64,000 nucleotides of DNA. It comes from Lycocorax pyrrhopterus obiensis (lineage: Eukaryota > Chordata > Aves > Passeriformes > Paradisaeidae). Position 1 is the stretch's first letter. Every line of letters begins with the position of its first letter. A model generated the notes under the pieces. The model did not search any database. It worked only from the letters and a program-made list of their open reading frames with translations, and was not told the DNA's origin. Shown piece by piece: positions 24,401 to 38,148 of the stretch. The position numbers and the translations under genes are program-made. The stretch spans positions 14,084,484 to 14,148,483 of the forward strand of contig JACSVZ010000004.1 in NCBI GenBank assembly GCA_014706295.1, in the 5' to 3' direction.

Positions 24401-27400
24401 GCTGGTCTGAATGCACTGAGGTGCTTGATGCATTTCTATTTTGTGACTAAAATGAGTGCGACCTTAAAATTTTTTGTAGTACTAAAAATAATAAGCCATT
24501 AAAATCCTTAGTAGTTGGCCTATGCCTTAAGAATATGGTCCTGAGTTGGGAAGGAACAGCTGTGGGGTGATTATTGACAAATGATAGCAGTGAACTTCCC
24601 CCCAGTTTCTTTTGACAGGATCGCTTTTTGATCTGTGCATTTCCATGCCATGTCTGAGAATCTCGCAGAAAAGCCCTGAGCAAAGCTATCAGCATCTGTT
24701 TTATTATTTCTTCCATTATACCAGAAAAAGACACAGGTGAAAGGGGATGATTTGTTTTGGTGTGAATGTCTTCTCTAATAAGGACTGTTTCTAGCAAAGC
24801 TTTCTGCATTTCATTAGCTACAGGCTGGACGCTGCACTAGTCTGTTGATGTGAAAATTCTGTGAGTTTTCACCCAAATGATAGAAACTGTCTATTTTCAG
24901 TGACTCGTGCTGCACAATGTGAAATCTGTTTTCTGTGACTATTTTCTGCAACTGAAGTATTTTCTTAGAATGCTGCTTTTGCATCTATTATTGCCAGTAA
25001 AATTATTTAGAGTGCATTTGTAGAAAAATATCGTGAAGTTAGCAGGAACGTGGAAGAAAAAAACAAAAGAAAACAAGCCTTTTAAAAAGAGGAAGGATAA
25101 TTTCTCAGGAAAGCAACACAGATATGATAAGCCTCTTCCACTGAATACCAGCCCAGTGACCTCGAACAAGGATGTACACAGCCTTCCTGGGCTACCCCGC
25201 CACTGTGAAAGGCCCTCTCTGACTGCCACCACCCAGTCACCTCCTGGGGATGAGTTCCCTGGGTCACTGGGGGAAGAGAGAGAAAAATCAGTGGGAGATG
25301 CCTGGTTATGTGCAAGGGTGGAGTTTACACCCGGTGTAGCTTTCTGTGAAACCAAAGGTGCTGGTGTGTGAGCTTGGGGCAGAGCAGCCTGCGGCCCTGC
25401 CCTCCCTGCTGCCTCGGCCACAGGGGTGGTTCAGGGTGTTTGTGAGAGGTTTACTCAATCAAGAATGAACAGATGTGTGTGTGAGTCAAGTCTCCAGCAC
25501 CTACCTCAGACGATGACAGCAGCACGAGTCAATAGATTTGGTTCCTGTGTTTTGGTGACACCCAGCTTGCTGCCCGTGAGGAGCCCAACCCCAGGTAAGA
25601 GCCAGCAAGTAGAGTCAGTGGACCTGGTCACCGCAAGTATTCACTTTTCAAGCACTTTTGACACAAATTTTAATCAGTGGCCTTGCACAAATGCATGTGT
25701 GATGCAGCATCTTGTGTTAAAACTACAAATATAGGTGCAGATGAAAGGAAACAGGGAAACGTTCGGGCATGTGGGCTTTTCCTCAGGTCTGAAAGTAACC
25801 CCAAGAGGTTGCTTTTGCTGGCTAGCAAAGAACAACTACTATTTATTTATCAGATGGCAGTTTGCAGATGCCCATCCCCTCCAGCCTGGATCAGATGCCT
25901 TCTTTAGGGCGGAAAATAAGTTTGTGGTACGGGCACATGGCTCCTGGCCTCAGGGCCAGACTCAGGCCATTGGCATCTCCCGTGGCATTTAGCAGTGGGG
26001 ATGAAACCTCAGTGTTTGTGTCTCGTTCCTGATGTGGCCATTGACCCCAGGCAGGGCCAGGGTGCTGCTGCCTTGTCTCTTGCTCCAGGGTACAGTGAAG
26101 TTTATTGGATTATTCTGTCAAAGTCAGTGGCCTTTGGGTTAGGTCCTGGAGCCAGCAGGCCCGTGGGCGTGGTTTTATTCAGAAATCCAGGCCTTGAGCT
26201 AATCCCTGGTTAGAGAAACAGGATTTTCAGGTGTGTTTCTGAGATGGACCCTTGAATTAGAAATAGGAACTAATTTTCCAACTAAATGGTTTCTGATTTC
26301 ACTTTAGATTGTCTCTCTGTGAATGTTTTACCAGTAAAATTTTCGCTCTTCTTTTCCTGCTCCCTGTTGGTCGAGATGACAGGGTCTAACTTGCCTCTAC
26401 ACTGCCACCAGAGGTAGGGGCTAAAAAGGTGAAGGTGTGTATTTAAGGGAGGGGGAGTTAAAAAAGTGGCTGTATCTGCACTGGAGCTCTGTGACCTGTG
26501 TTGCTGGCCAGGTAACACAAGTAGAACAAAGGCATAGAAATCTTCATGAGACATAATTTTTATTATAATCACCTGGCTTTTCCACAGCTCATAACTATGC
26601 TCATTAACGAAATGCCCAGAGTTTTATGAAGTCTGTTAAAAAAAATAAAATTAAAGATTAACTATTCTGAAACTTCCTTGTATTTTTATATATCCAACAG
26701 TTAAAACACAGTAAAATGATTTTAATCATTCCTCATCCTGACACGGAATAATTGTTTGTTCTTACTGTTTGGATTACAGAGGGCTTTGGAGATCCAGTCA
26801 AAGGATCAAAGTCTTACTGTGTGAGGCACTGTACACACATAATAAATCTGTGGCCCCAAAGAAGCTGCAGGATGGGCTATTTTTCAGTTTTCGTCTCCCA
26901 GCAATGCAGTGATGTCTTTTCCCGCTCTCTTTCTCTGACAGTCCAGTTATTTAGTGCAAAACCCATCTCTGTGATTTCCTCCTAAGATGCTGCAATGCTC
27001 TGAGCCCATAGTTAATAGGACCATCCCCAGTGCTTTGGCAGGAGGATATGAAGGGAGTGGAGAAGAGGAAGGTAATTCTTTGTTCTAGGAATCCGATCCA
27101 TCACAGCCCATGCTATTTCCTCCTCAATACCATTCTCTGTCACTCACTGGGGCATATATTGGGTCAAACACATTACAGTTTGATTCTCCAGCTAATGGCT
27201 ACTGAGGCCTGGTCTCTGCACGCAGCAACAAGCTCAGTAATTGAAATTCAGACTGCAGGAGAGAAAAGGCTTAGTTTTCATTTCAGCACATCACACCCTT
27301 GCTTATACAGAGTTCTCTCCTGGATGCAGTAAACAAGGGACTTGATTCAGTATTGCCCCAAAGTCTTATCCCTTATTAGTAAAAAAAATATGACAGTACA

Positions 27401-30400
27401 TAGAGATCCCAGCACTGGTTGTTTTTAGGTTCAAAGTGTCTCATCTTCTTGCTCCGGAGAACAAACTTTTGATGGTTCACAGTGGCAGAGTCAAGGTCCC
27501 TGATTAGTTCCTGGGAGCTGCTAGATTCGTGTTGCCTTTTCTTCTCCATTAGTGAGCCAGGAGTGCTGCTTCACTCAGCTGTGCTCTACTGCCTTTCTGC
27601 ACCTCCCTGTGGCTCACCAGCATCAGAGTCGGTGAAGGAAATCAGATGTCTGGGAGAGTGACAAGGCTTTTCTCATCAGGTGGGCTGAGGGGGGAGTGTG
27701 ACTCCTTCTCATTCAGCTCTTGCTCCATCTTAAACCCTCTCTTATATTAGTGTTGATATAGTGAGATTAGTGATTTGGTCTGGGATCTTCTAATAAGCTC
27801 ACCAAATTTGAAATTAACATGTTCTGTTTCAGAAAAAATTAAAATTAAAAATGCACCAGGAATCGAGGCACTGTCATGTTGTTTTCTGGTCTATCTTTAC
27901 TCTCCTGGGTGCTTTCCAGCATGGTATTGTGCCAGTTCTTCTCACCTCCATGGGAAGCAATCATTTCCAAGTCTGTCTCACCCTAGGGCTGGTCTTGCTG
28001 GGCCTTGTCTACTCCTAGTGTCCCTCTTCCCTTTCGGGCATTACCTTGCATTTTACTCTTTTTTACTGGATGGAATAATTTTCACAGAAGTGATCCTCTG
28101 TAAATTACCTGAGACTCTGCCCTTCTATTTACATTCTTGTTCTATATTTTGGCCCTATTTCTATCCTGTGACTGTTACCCATAGCCTCCCGTGTTTGTCC
28201 ATGGAATTAGAGAGTTTAGTTCTTCTCTTCCTCCTCCCCCAAGAAGAAGGAAGCATTTAGAAAGATGGTGCAGTTTGCCTGGACAAGTTAAAGGCAGCAT
28301 CTGATGTGCTTCCTTAATACATTGTAGAATATAGATAATCAGTGAAGAACATTAGTTGAAATGTCAATGAAAAGTGACAGAAACATTCACTAGGGACCAT
28401 ATGCTGTTCTCTGCACTGGCATCTCACTCTCCATACGTGGCTCTGAGCCCTAGCTAAGTGCCTTATCTAGCTATTTAAGGTATTTAATTAATACCTCAGA
28501 TAGAGTACCAATCCTCGTTTTCCCATGTACTGATAGAGCAGAGCAAAGAGAGCAGCCCTGTGTTATCAAGGCACACCGTGCAGCTCTGAGAGGAGCCTTT
28601 CATCCTGACAAAAGAGCTCAGGGCTGGAGCTGCTCCGAGGCAGTGAAAGGGAGCCCACTGCCAGTACAGTGTGGGGACAGAGGTCACAGTGCAGGGTCAG
28701 CTTGGGAAAGGCTGGTGGTGCCAGCTGCCGTGCCTGCGCTCCGCAGGCATGTGGCAACCAGCCGGAAAAGGAGAGCAGAACACACAAACCCTTTCTTTTC
28801 AAGGCATCTGCACTGACGTGCTGGTCTGTTTGTCCATGCAGGTCACAGCTGGCCCCTCACAGCTCTTGGGAAGCAGAATCTGGGGAGGGCAGCTTTCTCC
28901 TTCAGGGATTTGTGTGTCTGAGTCCTGATGCTGTGCTGCTCAGGGTGACTGCCCCAGGGAGGGCAGCCCTGGGCTCTGTGCCTCAGATTTTCCATTTGCG
29001 CTCTAAAGCTTCACCGCTTGATCTTTGCTTCTCTTTCAGCTCGGATGGGATTGGGACTTTCATGTGTCCTAGAGCACCCACCTGAGCCACACTGCAAAGG
29101 AACAGATACCCTCTCGTTCCAAGTCTATACAGTTATTAAAAGTTCATCCTGGTAAACCCCTAAGCTCTTGCTATACGAGATCTTCTTGTTGCTTTTTTCC
29201 CCTCCTCTCTTGACAGCAGGCCTCAGCAGCAAAACTGTCTCAATTACTGGAGGAGCCCACTTCTGTCCAGAGCTTTTCTCCATGAATTTGCCAGCCTTTC
29301 TATGCCTTTCAAATAAGAGGCCATATTCTCCTTTGGTTTTGGGCTGAATAAGTATAGCCTCCAGACTAAGCTGAACAGCCTTCTTTATGGGCAGTGCTTT
29401 GCTTCTCACTTGGGTCAGTCAGATGAGCAAGCTCAGATGCATCTGGCTACAAAGCCATCAGAATGAGAAAACCCAGGCTTGTAATGTTTTGGGTTCTTTG
29501 GGGTTTTTTAACTCCCCGGTCCTGTGATGTTGGCAAGTGCTGATGCTGTTAGGAGAGCTGTGATACAACTCTTCTCGTGGCCAAAATAATTCTTATAGAG
29601 AGACCAAATGGGTCTCTGGTGAGTGGGGTACAAAGTGTGGACTGCTTTTTTCAGAGGAGAAGCACCTGGTTTAGGTACCCTGTATATTCCAGGGAAACAC
29701 AGCATGACCCTGGGAGCCTTGCACTCGTGCTCCCTGAGGCCCAGGAGACCTGCCTGCTGTCCTGTCCAGGAGGCAGAAAACATCTGTACCACTCTTACCT
29801 AACATGGTAACTGAGGTGAACACGAACTTTTTTCAGACATTGCCATCAGGTCTGTAGGTATCTCACCATCCTCTTTCAAGACAGCCTCTCTGTTTAAACT
29901 GCCTGGGTACCTTGCAGGTGTGTATGTTTGGGTGTTACTGCTTCAGATGAGGTCACCTCTGTTGGATCAAGGGAAGGTGGAGCTGGAGTCATCAAAAGCA
30001 TCTGATTGCTGGTTTTATTTAATCTTTCAAATTTCCAGGAGTTTGGTGATGGAGTTGTTAGTCTGAGAGATTAATTCAGTTTCTCCTTCTATGCCATTAT
30101 TTGTGTTTCATGGAACCAGCATACTCAAACCATGGCCAACGCTGTCAGCATGCAGCACACTGTTAGTGCTCCACAAGCTCTTCTTAGAGGATGGGGTCAG
30201 GATGTCACATCTGTGACTTCCATCCAACTCATGGCTTAGTTCCACCATTACAGTAGTAGGGTTTGCCATAATTTAGCTTCCGATCCCCCTGCTGTGATTT
30301 GGGTAGTAACCCCATCTTCAGGTTTTGGCTATGTGCTGAAGGACATGGAATCCCAGACAGAGGAGCTGTCTGGCTTGTCTCAAGTTGCAGCCCTTAGTTT

Positions 30401-31103
30401 CTCCAGGTGTTGGATGTCTTGTGGGAGCAAGGAGGAGAGGTGGACAGCAAGTTGCCTGACTGGAATACCAGCAGTGCACCCTCGTTGGCACCTTACAAAT
30501 GGCAAGATGTCCAAGAAGAGGAAGCTGTGCTGTGCAGTGCATGTCAGCAGTCAGCAAAGACTGAGGCGAGGACTGGGAACTGCAAATGTTTTTAGTAAGC
30601 TGTTGGAATGATCTGCAGGCCAAGGATTCTCCATCAGAGGATGGCGGGAATGTTTCTGGAAAACAAGCAAATGTGAGACTGAGGCAATCTGTTCGCACCA
30701 AGACAAAATCTAAACAAAAAAGCGTGAAATAAATTTTCTCATACCCACTGGGCTGTAACAAGGCTGGAGGCAGAAATGCCAGATAAGGGCTAATACGCTG
30801 ATGAAAACAAGAACTTCATTTTGATGTGCCCTCCACAAAGGGCTGTCTCTGGGACCCAAAAGCTGCTGATGAAGGGGTAGATGAGGGACACCAAGGAGAG
30901 AGGGGTAAAAGTGCTCCTTCGGTTGCTAGCAAGGTTTGGTAAAGCAGAACAGCAGTGCTATGACCAGATGGAAGGGTGTCCGTGTCACTTGCAGGGACAA
31001 TATCATGACAGCTCTGTTTAAAAAATGCTTTGGTGTTGCTCCTGGTGATAGGATGGGCTTATTCCAAAGGAGAGTTTCGCTGCTGGGTGCTGAGGGGCCA
31101 AAC

Positions 31104-31125
31104 TTTTGTAGAGGTTTTGTAGAGG
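31104..31125 (+). repeat. 11-base perfect tandem duplication
   Basis: The unit ttttgtagagg occurs twice without change at 31104-31114 and 31115-31125. It is likely replication slippage. Confidence 0.9.
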
Positions 31126-32484
31126 TTCAGTATTCCAAGTGCTATCATATTCTGTTCCTCATTCAAATGAAAAACAAAGTCCAGAATTTCCTGGGAAATC
31201 ACATTCTGAAAAATAATGTCAGACTGAATGCGGAGAGCTACTGCAATAACACTTGAAATCTTTTTTTACATTGCAATGTTAAACCTTTTGGATAATGCAG
31301 AGATGAGCCTGAAGTGATGGGTTTTTCATAAGCAAAAAAATGCAACTATTGCAAAATCAGAATGGAGCCCAATGGCATTATTGAAATATATTGTGCCTTT
31401 CTCATAGTGAAAATTCATTGTTAGTGGCTTTCATGTTTGACAGAATTGCATTTTTCTGAAGGAAAAATATTCCACTGGGAAATTCCAGTGCTAATATGGG
31501 TGTCAGTAGCAGGCTGCCTATTTTTTTATTTTTATTTTTATTCTCAAAGAATTCCCACTGTGATTCTGAAGTCGGTGGATATTTCTTCTGAAAATAGGGC
31601 TCTGGAGAGAGATATTTTTCACACCAAATCCCCCCTCCCCCAAGTGGCAGTAGGATCTAGCTCTGTGGATTCATTATGTACTGTTAAGCAGCTGCCACAT
31701 TTCACTCCAGCAACAGTTGTACTTCATTTATGAGCGAAATGATTCATATGTGAATATGGCAAAAGTGCTGCAGCTCGCGGTGAATTTGCACCGAGGAGCA
31801 GCTCGTGGGTGAGGATTGGGTAAAAACAGATGCTGAAGTAAGACTTTGTTACTTGCCTGATAGTTTTTACAGTCATAAAAGTTTATGTTTTAGAAGGGCA
31901 GGTCCTGCCAGAAATAGGAGTGCATAAACACAGAGCAAAAGAGCTTGTTTATGGCTAATATTAATCACAGCTTCCCTGCCTCTCGTGTAAGAGAAGCAAA
32001 TAAATGGTAACACTTGACCTATATACCAAGTTACGAATGAGGAAATGGAATGGATTGATAGTATTCTTACATTAGTCCCATAATGCAAAAACAGCGGGAT
32101 GCCCAATCACTGCAGCAAATGTGACAATGATTGAAGGATGATTCCTCTTTTACACAAAACCTATTTGTGTTCACTACCCTGGAAAATTTCCCAGCCTGTT
32201 TCTTTTATTTACCGTGGTGTAAATTAGGAGCTTTTCTGCTAAAAAGAGTGTGATCTTCACAGGGGTAAGAGCAGCAGAAGTAAGAAATTAAGGCATATGC
32301 CTGAAATGTTGCAAAAGATAACAGTCTTAATACTTCAGTGCAGAAGCTCTGTGGGTGGAGTGAGGAGAGTTCCCTTCTTAAGGCCAAGGCTTCCACTAGT
32401 CTTGGGGTGAAGTTGTGCAGTTCCTCTTCAGACAGCCTTGAAAGGTGATACAAAACTCACTGCTTCAGACATGCTGCTGGCTAC

Positions 32485-33049
32485 TGTGCTGGCTTTAACT
32501 GGGCTAGAGTTGATTTCCTTTACAGTGTCTGGTATGGGGCTGTAGTTTGGATTTGTGCTGAAAACAGTGTCGATAACAGAGAGATGATTTTTGCTATTGT
32601 TTAGCAGAATTTGCACACAGCCAAGGCCTTTTCTGCTCCTCACCCCACCCCAGCAGTGAGCAGGCTGGGGGTGCACAAGGAGCTGGGAGGGCACACAGCC
32701 AGGACAGCTGAACCCCCCTGACCAAGGGGACATTCCACACCACAGGGCGTCATGTTCAGCATATAAAGCTGGGGGAAGAAGGAGAGAGGGGGGGTTGTTT
32801 GGAGTTGCTGTTTTCCCCAGTAACTGCTATGTGTGATGGAGCCTTTCTTTCCAGGCTGAACACCTGCCTGCCCGTGGGAAGCAGGGAATTAATTCCTTGT
32901 TTTTCCTTCCTTGTGCACACAGTTTTTCTTTACCTTTTGAGGTGTCTTGTCCTCAACCCATGAGTTTTTTCACTTTCACTCTTCCAGTTGTCTTCCTGAT
33001 GCGGTGTTGGGGGAGTGAGTGAGCTGCCAGCTGCGGTTAGACCATGACA
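32485..33049 (+). mobile_element. Solo LTR of an avian endogenous retrovirus, sense orientation
   Basis: About 565 bases run from TGTGCTGGCTTTAACTGGG to ...GGTTAGACCATGACA, with TG...CA ends. The order of blocks matches an ERV LTR common in bird genomes as I remember it: a U3 with tttggatttgtgctgaaaac and aaggccttttctgctcctca, a promoter with TATAAA at 32762-32767 inside cagcatataaagctgggg, then gaacacctgcctgcccgtggg, and a 3' part ending in a g-rich block and the terminal ACA. No internal retroviral genes flank it, so it is a solo LTR left by recombination. The flanking five bases (gctac / gccat) agree only partly as a target duplication. It lies 7.3 kb upstream of the first CAPN13 coding exon on the same strand. 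Confidence 0.82.
32762..32767 (+). promoter_or_regulatory. TATA box of the solo LTR
   Basis: TATAAA sits about midway through the LTR in cagcatataaagctgggg, where the U3 promoter of this LTR type lies. It could still start transcription towards CAPN13; nothing here shows that it does. Confidence 0.6.
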
Positions 33050-36000
33050 GCCATGCAGAGCAACAGTCTACCCTCAGGAAAGCCAGGCAAAGAGGAGATA
33101 TATGTGCTTAGTTTAAAATCTATTTCAAAAGGACCCCTGTGTTGTGCAATTTTTTGGTGTGTTTTCCTCCCAGGGTAGAGAGGAATAAGATTCACTAAAT
33201 TCCAAAAATCTGTGGTGCCAGCTGAGACCTCACAAGCCGTGCTGGCTTCACATGAAACCTGGGTTCAACTGCACTTGTTGGTATTTGTTCTCTGGTGCCA
33301 GTACCCACGGGGAGAGGAAGCTGTTGGTCCTAAGCAAAGGGGCCCTCCTTTATTTGGGCTTTACCAGCCCTGGCGTGGTAACTTAACAGCTTTGATTTTT
33401 CAGTGATCCTTCAGCATCTTTTGCTGAAGAGTAGATTAAACTGCACATCTACCCTTAGATGGATTAATGTCCTTGCTCTGCAAAAGCAAACTTCAAGTCA
33501 GGGGAATTGTTGGCACCTGCCACAATCTCACAGGGTACCACTGGAAGAAAACACCCCCACTCTCTCCATGCACAGCCCTGTGCTTTTTACTCAAATCCTT
33601 CTGTTTCTTTTTCTCTTTTTTATTTTTTTTTTCCTGCAGGTTTCCACAGACACTTAGGATAGCAAATAATCCCAAGGCTCATTACTGCACATAAATCCCT
33701 CAGCCTTCTGGGTTTCCTTCTCTGGAGCCACTGCGAAAATGGACACATCAATACAGCCTTCTGCAGGAAAGCTGACAATCTCAAAATGGGCTCATGCTGC
33801 AATAGCTGAAATCTCCTGCCAGGTTGGTGATGGGGCTTTCTAATCAACTTTGCAATGAATATTTCTTAAATCATGTTAATCCACCATTTAAGCAGAGATA
33901 TCAGTTCCAGACAATGAATCACCATACCTGGAGGGGAATATACCTGCCGTTTCCCCAGAGAGGAGGCGATTAACAGCGCGCGTGCTGTCAGATGAGCCAG
34001 CAGCTATGGCATTTATCACCTCACAGCTCCTTTCCTGCAATGAAGGAAATCTTTGCTCCCTGCTTCTGGTGCAATCAGCTTTTATTTATGTAGTGGTTAT
34101 GGAAAACAGCTCTTAAAGGAAAACTGCACCTGTTTTGCCCTCTGAGGCAGATTTTGCTCTAATTTACATGGATGCATTTCCTATTAGAGTCTGCTAAATG
34201 TTGGGATCTCATGAGGAAATGAATGCCCTTGAATACGAGCAGGCAGAGTGCAGTACACAGCTTTTAGACCCACAGAACTATAGTAAACATTGATGAAGAA
34301 GATGAACTGTCTTTTTCATGAGCACTTTTATGTTCTCATCTCCTATAGCTCCTAGGAACCAGCTGCTATGCGAACTGTTAACATCCTGGCTCAAAGAGAC
34401 TGCAGGCCAAACAGAAAGCCTTGTTCTGGGGAAATTCCTGAGCCCAGGTGATTGTGTGATTACTGTGGGTAAGTGAAGAACTATGGATTGGTAACTTTTT
34501 CTCTTAACCCCCAAGGTAAACTTCATGAACATTCACTACAGAGTAACTTTCCTTTTCATGAACAAGCTGTGGTAGCTTGAAAAAGAGAGGGTAATTTCTT
34601 GGGTCTTCGAGTCCCACTCCAGCTCAAAGCAGGCTGACTTCTGAGTTAGGAGATGTTGCTGATGTCCCTGTCCATGTGAATATCTCCAAGGGTGGAGATG
34701 CTCCAGGCTCTCTGGGCACCTGAGCCACTCTGAAAATCTTTTTTGTCTCCAACCATGTGTAATTTTCCTTGCTGCTCCTTATGCTTGTTTCTCTGCCCAT
34801 CTGCTGTGCAGCTTCAAGAACAGCCTGTCTCCACCTTCTCTGTAACTTTTTGGATAGTTGGAGGTTGCAGTTAGGTGTCCCTCCTGGCTGAGCAGACAAA
34901 CTTTTTCGCTCTCTTCTCTCACACCGTGTGCTCCAGCCCCCTGACCATCCCGGTGAGTTTTTGCTGGACTTGCTGCACTTTCAGTGCCCCTCCTATGCTG
35001 GACAGCCCCAAACGGGGTATAGCACTGCAGACATCATCTCGAAAGTACTGTGCAAAGGGGAATGGTCCCCTGCCTTGACCCACTGTGCTGCAACTTGTGC
35101 AGCCCAGGGTGCTGCTGGTTTGGTTTATTGCAAGGTTGCATCGTTGTCTCTTGTTCAGGTGGCTATGCACCAGGACTTTTACTCAAACACTTGAGTAGTG
35201 CAGGCTGCAGGAATACACTTAGGATTCCTGCCAGGGAATGTGTCCCTGAGAACATGCTGCTCACACTCCCTTGAATTTTGGGCCTCTTTAGGCTATCTCA
35301 GTTTGGTCTCCCAGAAATAAACATTTCTGTATTTTTGCCAAATACTCTTTAATTATTTGGCTGTGGGCTTTAGGATAATGGAGGTCAGTCCCCTCCTAAA
35401 TATAAGGATAAGTCCTACTTCCTCAGGCAGTCCTGGAGGAAATGAGCTGCCCAAGTGAACTGATGTGGAATTTAAGTAAGAGCCCAGTGTAAATGCTAAC
35501 AGGCATTGGCCTAAAAATATCTGCTGCTTTTACTGCTGCAGAAAGAATGACACGCACCTCTGATAACTTGTCTTGTGGTGAGTCCTGCCAGGCTGTGCCT
35601 GGATCCAGGATGATTACTGCATTTCCTGGTGCTTTGAGGAGGAAAACAGATGAGAGGTGCAAATAAACCTGCTTTCCTCTAAGAATAGCTGCAGCTGAAG
35701 CCGCTGCTGGACACAGGATGCTGTCCGCAAACGTAGGTCCATAGACAATTCATTGTGCATGGCTAATAGAAGTGTGTGTGTGCGTGTCTATCTCTGTATA
35801 TGTATTTGCAAGGTATGATATCTGTATGAAACTATTACACCCAAGCCAGAATGGTTGTTGAACTTCAGCCTGGTTACGTTTACTCAAGGCGTGGCAAAAG
35901 CTCCCCTCTAAAGGAGGAGAACGGGGATCGTGCCAGCCCGTGTGTCTCTGCTGGTGCTGGCTGGAGTTACACCGGAGGCACTGCAGGTAAAACATCCCTT

Positions 36001-38129
36001 TGCTGTTTTATTTAGCACAAGTTGAAGCGGGTGAAATACAAGTAATAGGGCTGGAAAAGCACCACAGGCACATTGAGAGGGATTTGCCTTGGAGAGACAG
36101 AATAAATTAGCGGCCCTATCCTTAATGTTACCTGGAGGGAAAGAAAAGACGAATTTGCCATCCTAGAAAGAGCCTCCTTTGTAAAACGGTGAGTTGTCAG
36201 AAGTAATTGGATCAAGTGGGAGTAGAGCTTCTAAGATGAGGGGGATGCTATAGTTACTGTAGGCTGCTGTTAAATGAGGTAGAAAAAAAGGTATCTGGAA
36301 CTGTCCTATGCTGTGTATGCAAAACGAGAAGAAAATTGACTTAATAAATAGCCAGAAGGGAGTACTTCACAGGCTGTTTGGAGCAGAAGGTCGTGCAAGA
36401 TGCCACTGGGAAAGTTATCTCCTGGAGGGTTGCCAGAGTGCCTGGCTTTGGTTTTGATTTTCTGTGGTACTCGAGGCTTTCACACGCGGTGTGTACAAGG
36501 AGCTGCTGTCCATCTGGGGTTTGGGACGCCCACGTTCTGGTCCTTGCACTGCCTCCTCAGCTTGCTGTCTCTGCAGGAGGCTGCTGGCTCTCTCGTTTGT
36601 TTCTTTCTCTCTGAATGCAAGGAGAGATAATAAACTCACACTTTCCTTCACTGTAAGATAATTCTGGAACTGAGTCCCTGAAGTTTTTACAATGCTTCAA
36701 GTACGTGAATGAGGGGATCTTAGAGGAAAGAGTGCTGGCGTTACTGTAGCATGTATTGACTATTATGTGGAGACGAAATGTAGCTTAATAATTTGGAGTG
36801 TTTGAGAGGAAACAGGGGAAGAAGGGCTGCTGGCTTGCTGGCTTTTTGGCTTTTCTGGTACTCTTTGTTGTGTTTGAGAAAATGAGTTGATCTTTCTAAA
36901 GTACAGAAACTCGGCTAAGCCGACATGTAATGGAAATGTTTTGAGAAAATCAGTGGAGAGGAGAAGGTTCAGCTATGAAGTACACATGGTTTCTAATTGC
37001 CTATTTCTACTTTCTACTCAGTGGAAGATACCAAAGCCATTGAAGGAAATGATGTCTGTACTGTGACATAAATCTTTATGCGAAGTGTAATTAGCTGTCA
37101 GTAGCATTTGCCACCATTGAGTACCTGCTTATAGTAGTGGCTTGACATCTTTCCTGAATGAGAGCTGGAGGGAGACAGGACACACCTTCACTGCTGCCCT
37201 TTAAGCTGTTCAGTGCAGAGAATGGTGGGTGCTTGGGGTTCCCCCATTAATTTCTGAAGGAGTTACCAACCTTTTTGCCCTGCTATGCTCAGAGACTCTA
37301 CTTTCCTTCCCATTCCTTGCAGCTGCCTCACTTGATCTCTTTTTATCCGTCTCTCTGTAGCTTTTCCACTGCTTACCTTCTCTCCCTCCTCCTTTGCTGT
37401 TTGTCCCTTTCTCAGGGACAGACAGCAAGGATGTCCCTCTGCCGAGAAGGAAGAGGAACCAAAAAAAACCAGCAGATGCCAAGTTGTGTGATTTCCTTCT
37501 CCATTTCGGATAAGTAAGTGTGTTGAAAGAGATCCCAGGACTAAGTGTTTGTTTAGCCCCTCCTGAATGTTTACCCCTTCTGAATAATCATTTCTTTCCT
37601 TAGATGAGTGGCAGTCTCTTTGCTTTTCTTTGGAGTTTGACAATATGTGTGAACTGGCTTTTGTGAGTGTTTGAAATCCCTTCCTCTCTCCTTGCATCTT
37701 GTGGCAGGGAGCAGTCCAAGGGCAACATCTCTGATATCCATTCCATTATAACTGTGTCCCTTGAAAGTCTTTCTGGCTCTCAGGGTCAATAACAGTGAGA
37801 GGCTCCCCAAGCAAGCAGGCAATATTCAGCTTTAACAGCTTTTGTGATCTTTGCTGTTGCTGACGGACCCATGAGAGCCACGGGGGAGAGCTGTGGCCAG
37901 GATTCAGGATGCTGCTCCAAAAGAGGTGGCCATCAGAGCATGTTGGAGCAGCCAGGACACTGCTAGCCAGGTCCTGACCCCATGGACTGCCTGCAGAGGG
38001 GCATGGGTGGGTATAGAACTCATGTGTCTGTGCTGATGAAGATATTCCTGCAAGGGAAAAGTAGTTAACTGTATTCTTTTCCTCAGTCTGGTTGCTAATT
38101 TAATCCCAGTATGTTAAACAACGTAATTA

Positions 38130-38148
38130 AACACACACACACACGCAC
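38130..38148 (+). repeat. (AC)n microsatellite
   Basis: A short AC dinucleotide run with one interruption (acacacgcac). It is potentially length-variable. Confidence 0.9.

Larger units (their letters stand above)
20001..32484. other. Intergenic region, middle part
   Basis: No gene is recognised. Features that stand out are AT-rich, TAATTA-containing segments near 20,878-20,945 and 22,862-22,975 that look like conserved non-coding elements, a 19-base tandem duplication at 21,430-21,467, poly-T runs near 22,448 and 22,490, and an 11-base tandem duplication at 31,104-31,125. A T-rich 161-codon open frame at 27,775-28,260 has no family signature. Confidence 0.7.

Noticed and set aside
27775..28260. 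161-codon + strand open frame with hydrophobic content
   Set aside because: The region is T/C-rich, which yields Leu/Phe/Ser codons by chance; no signal peptide plus domain pattern and no splice or polyadenylation context were convincing.
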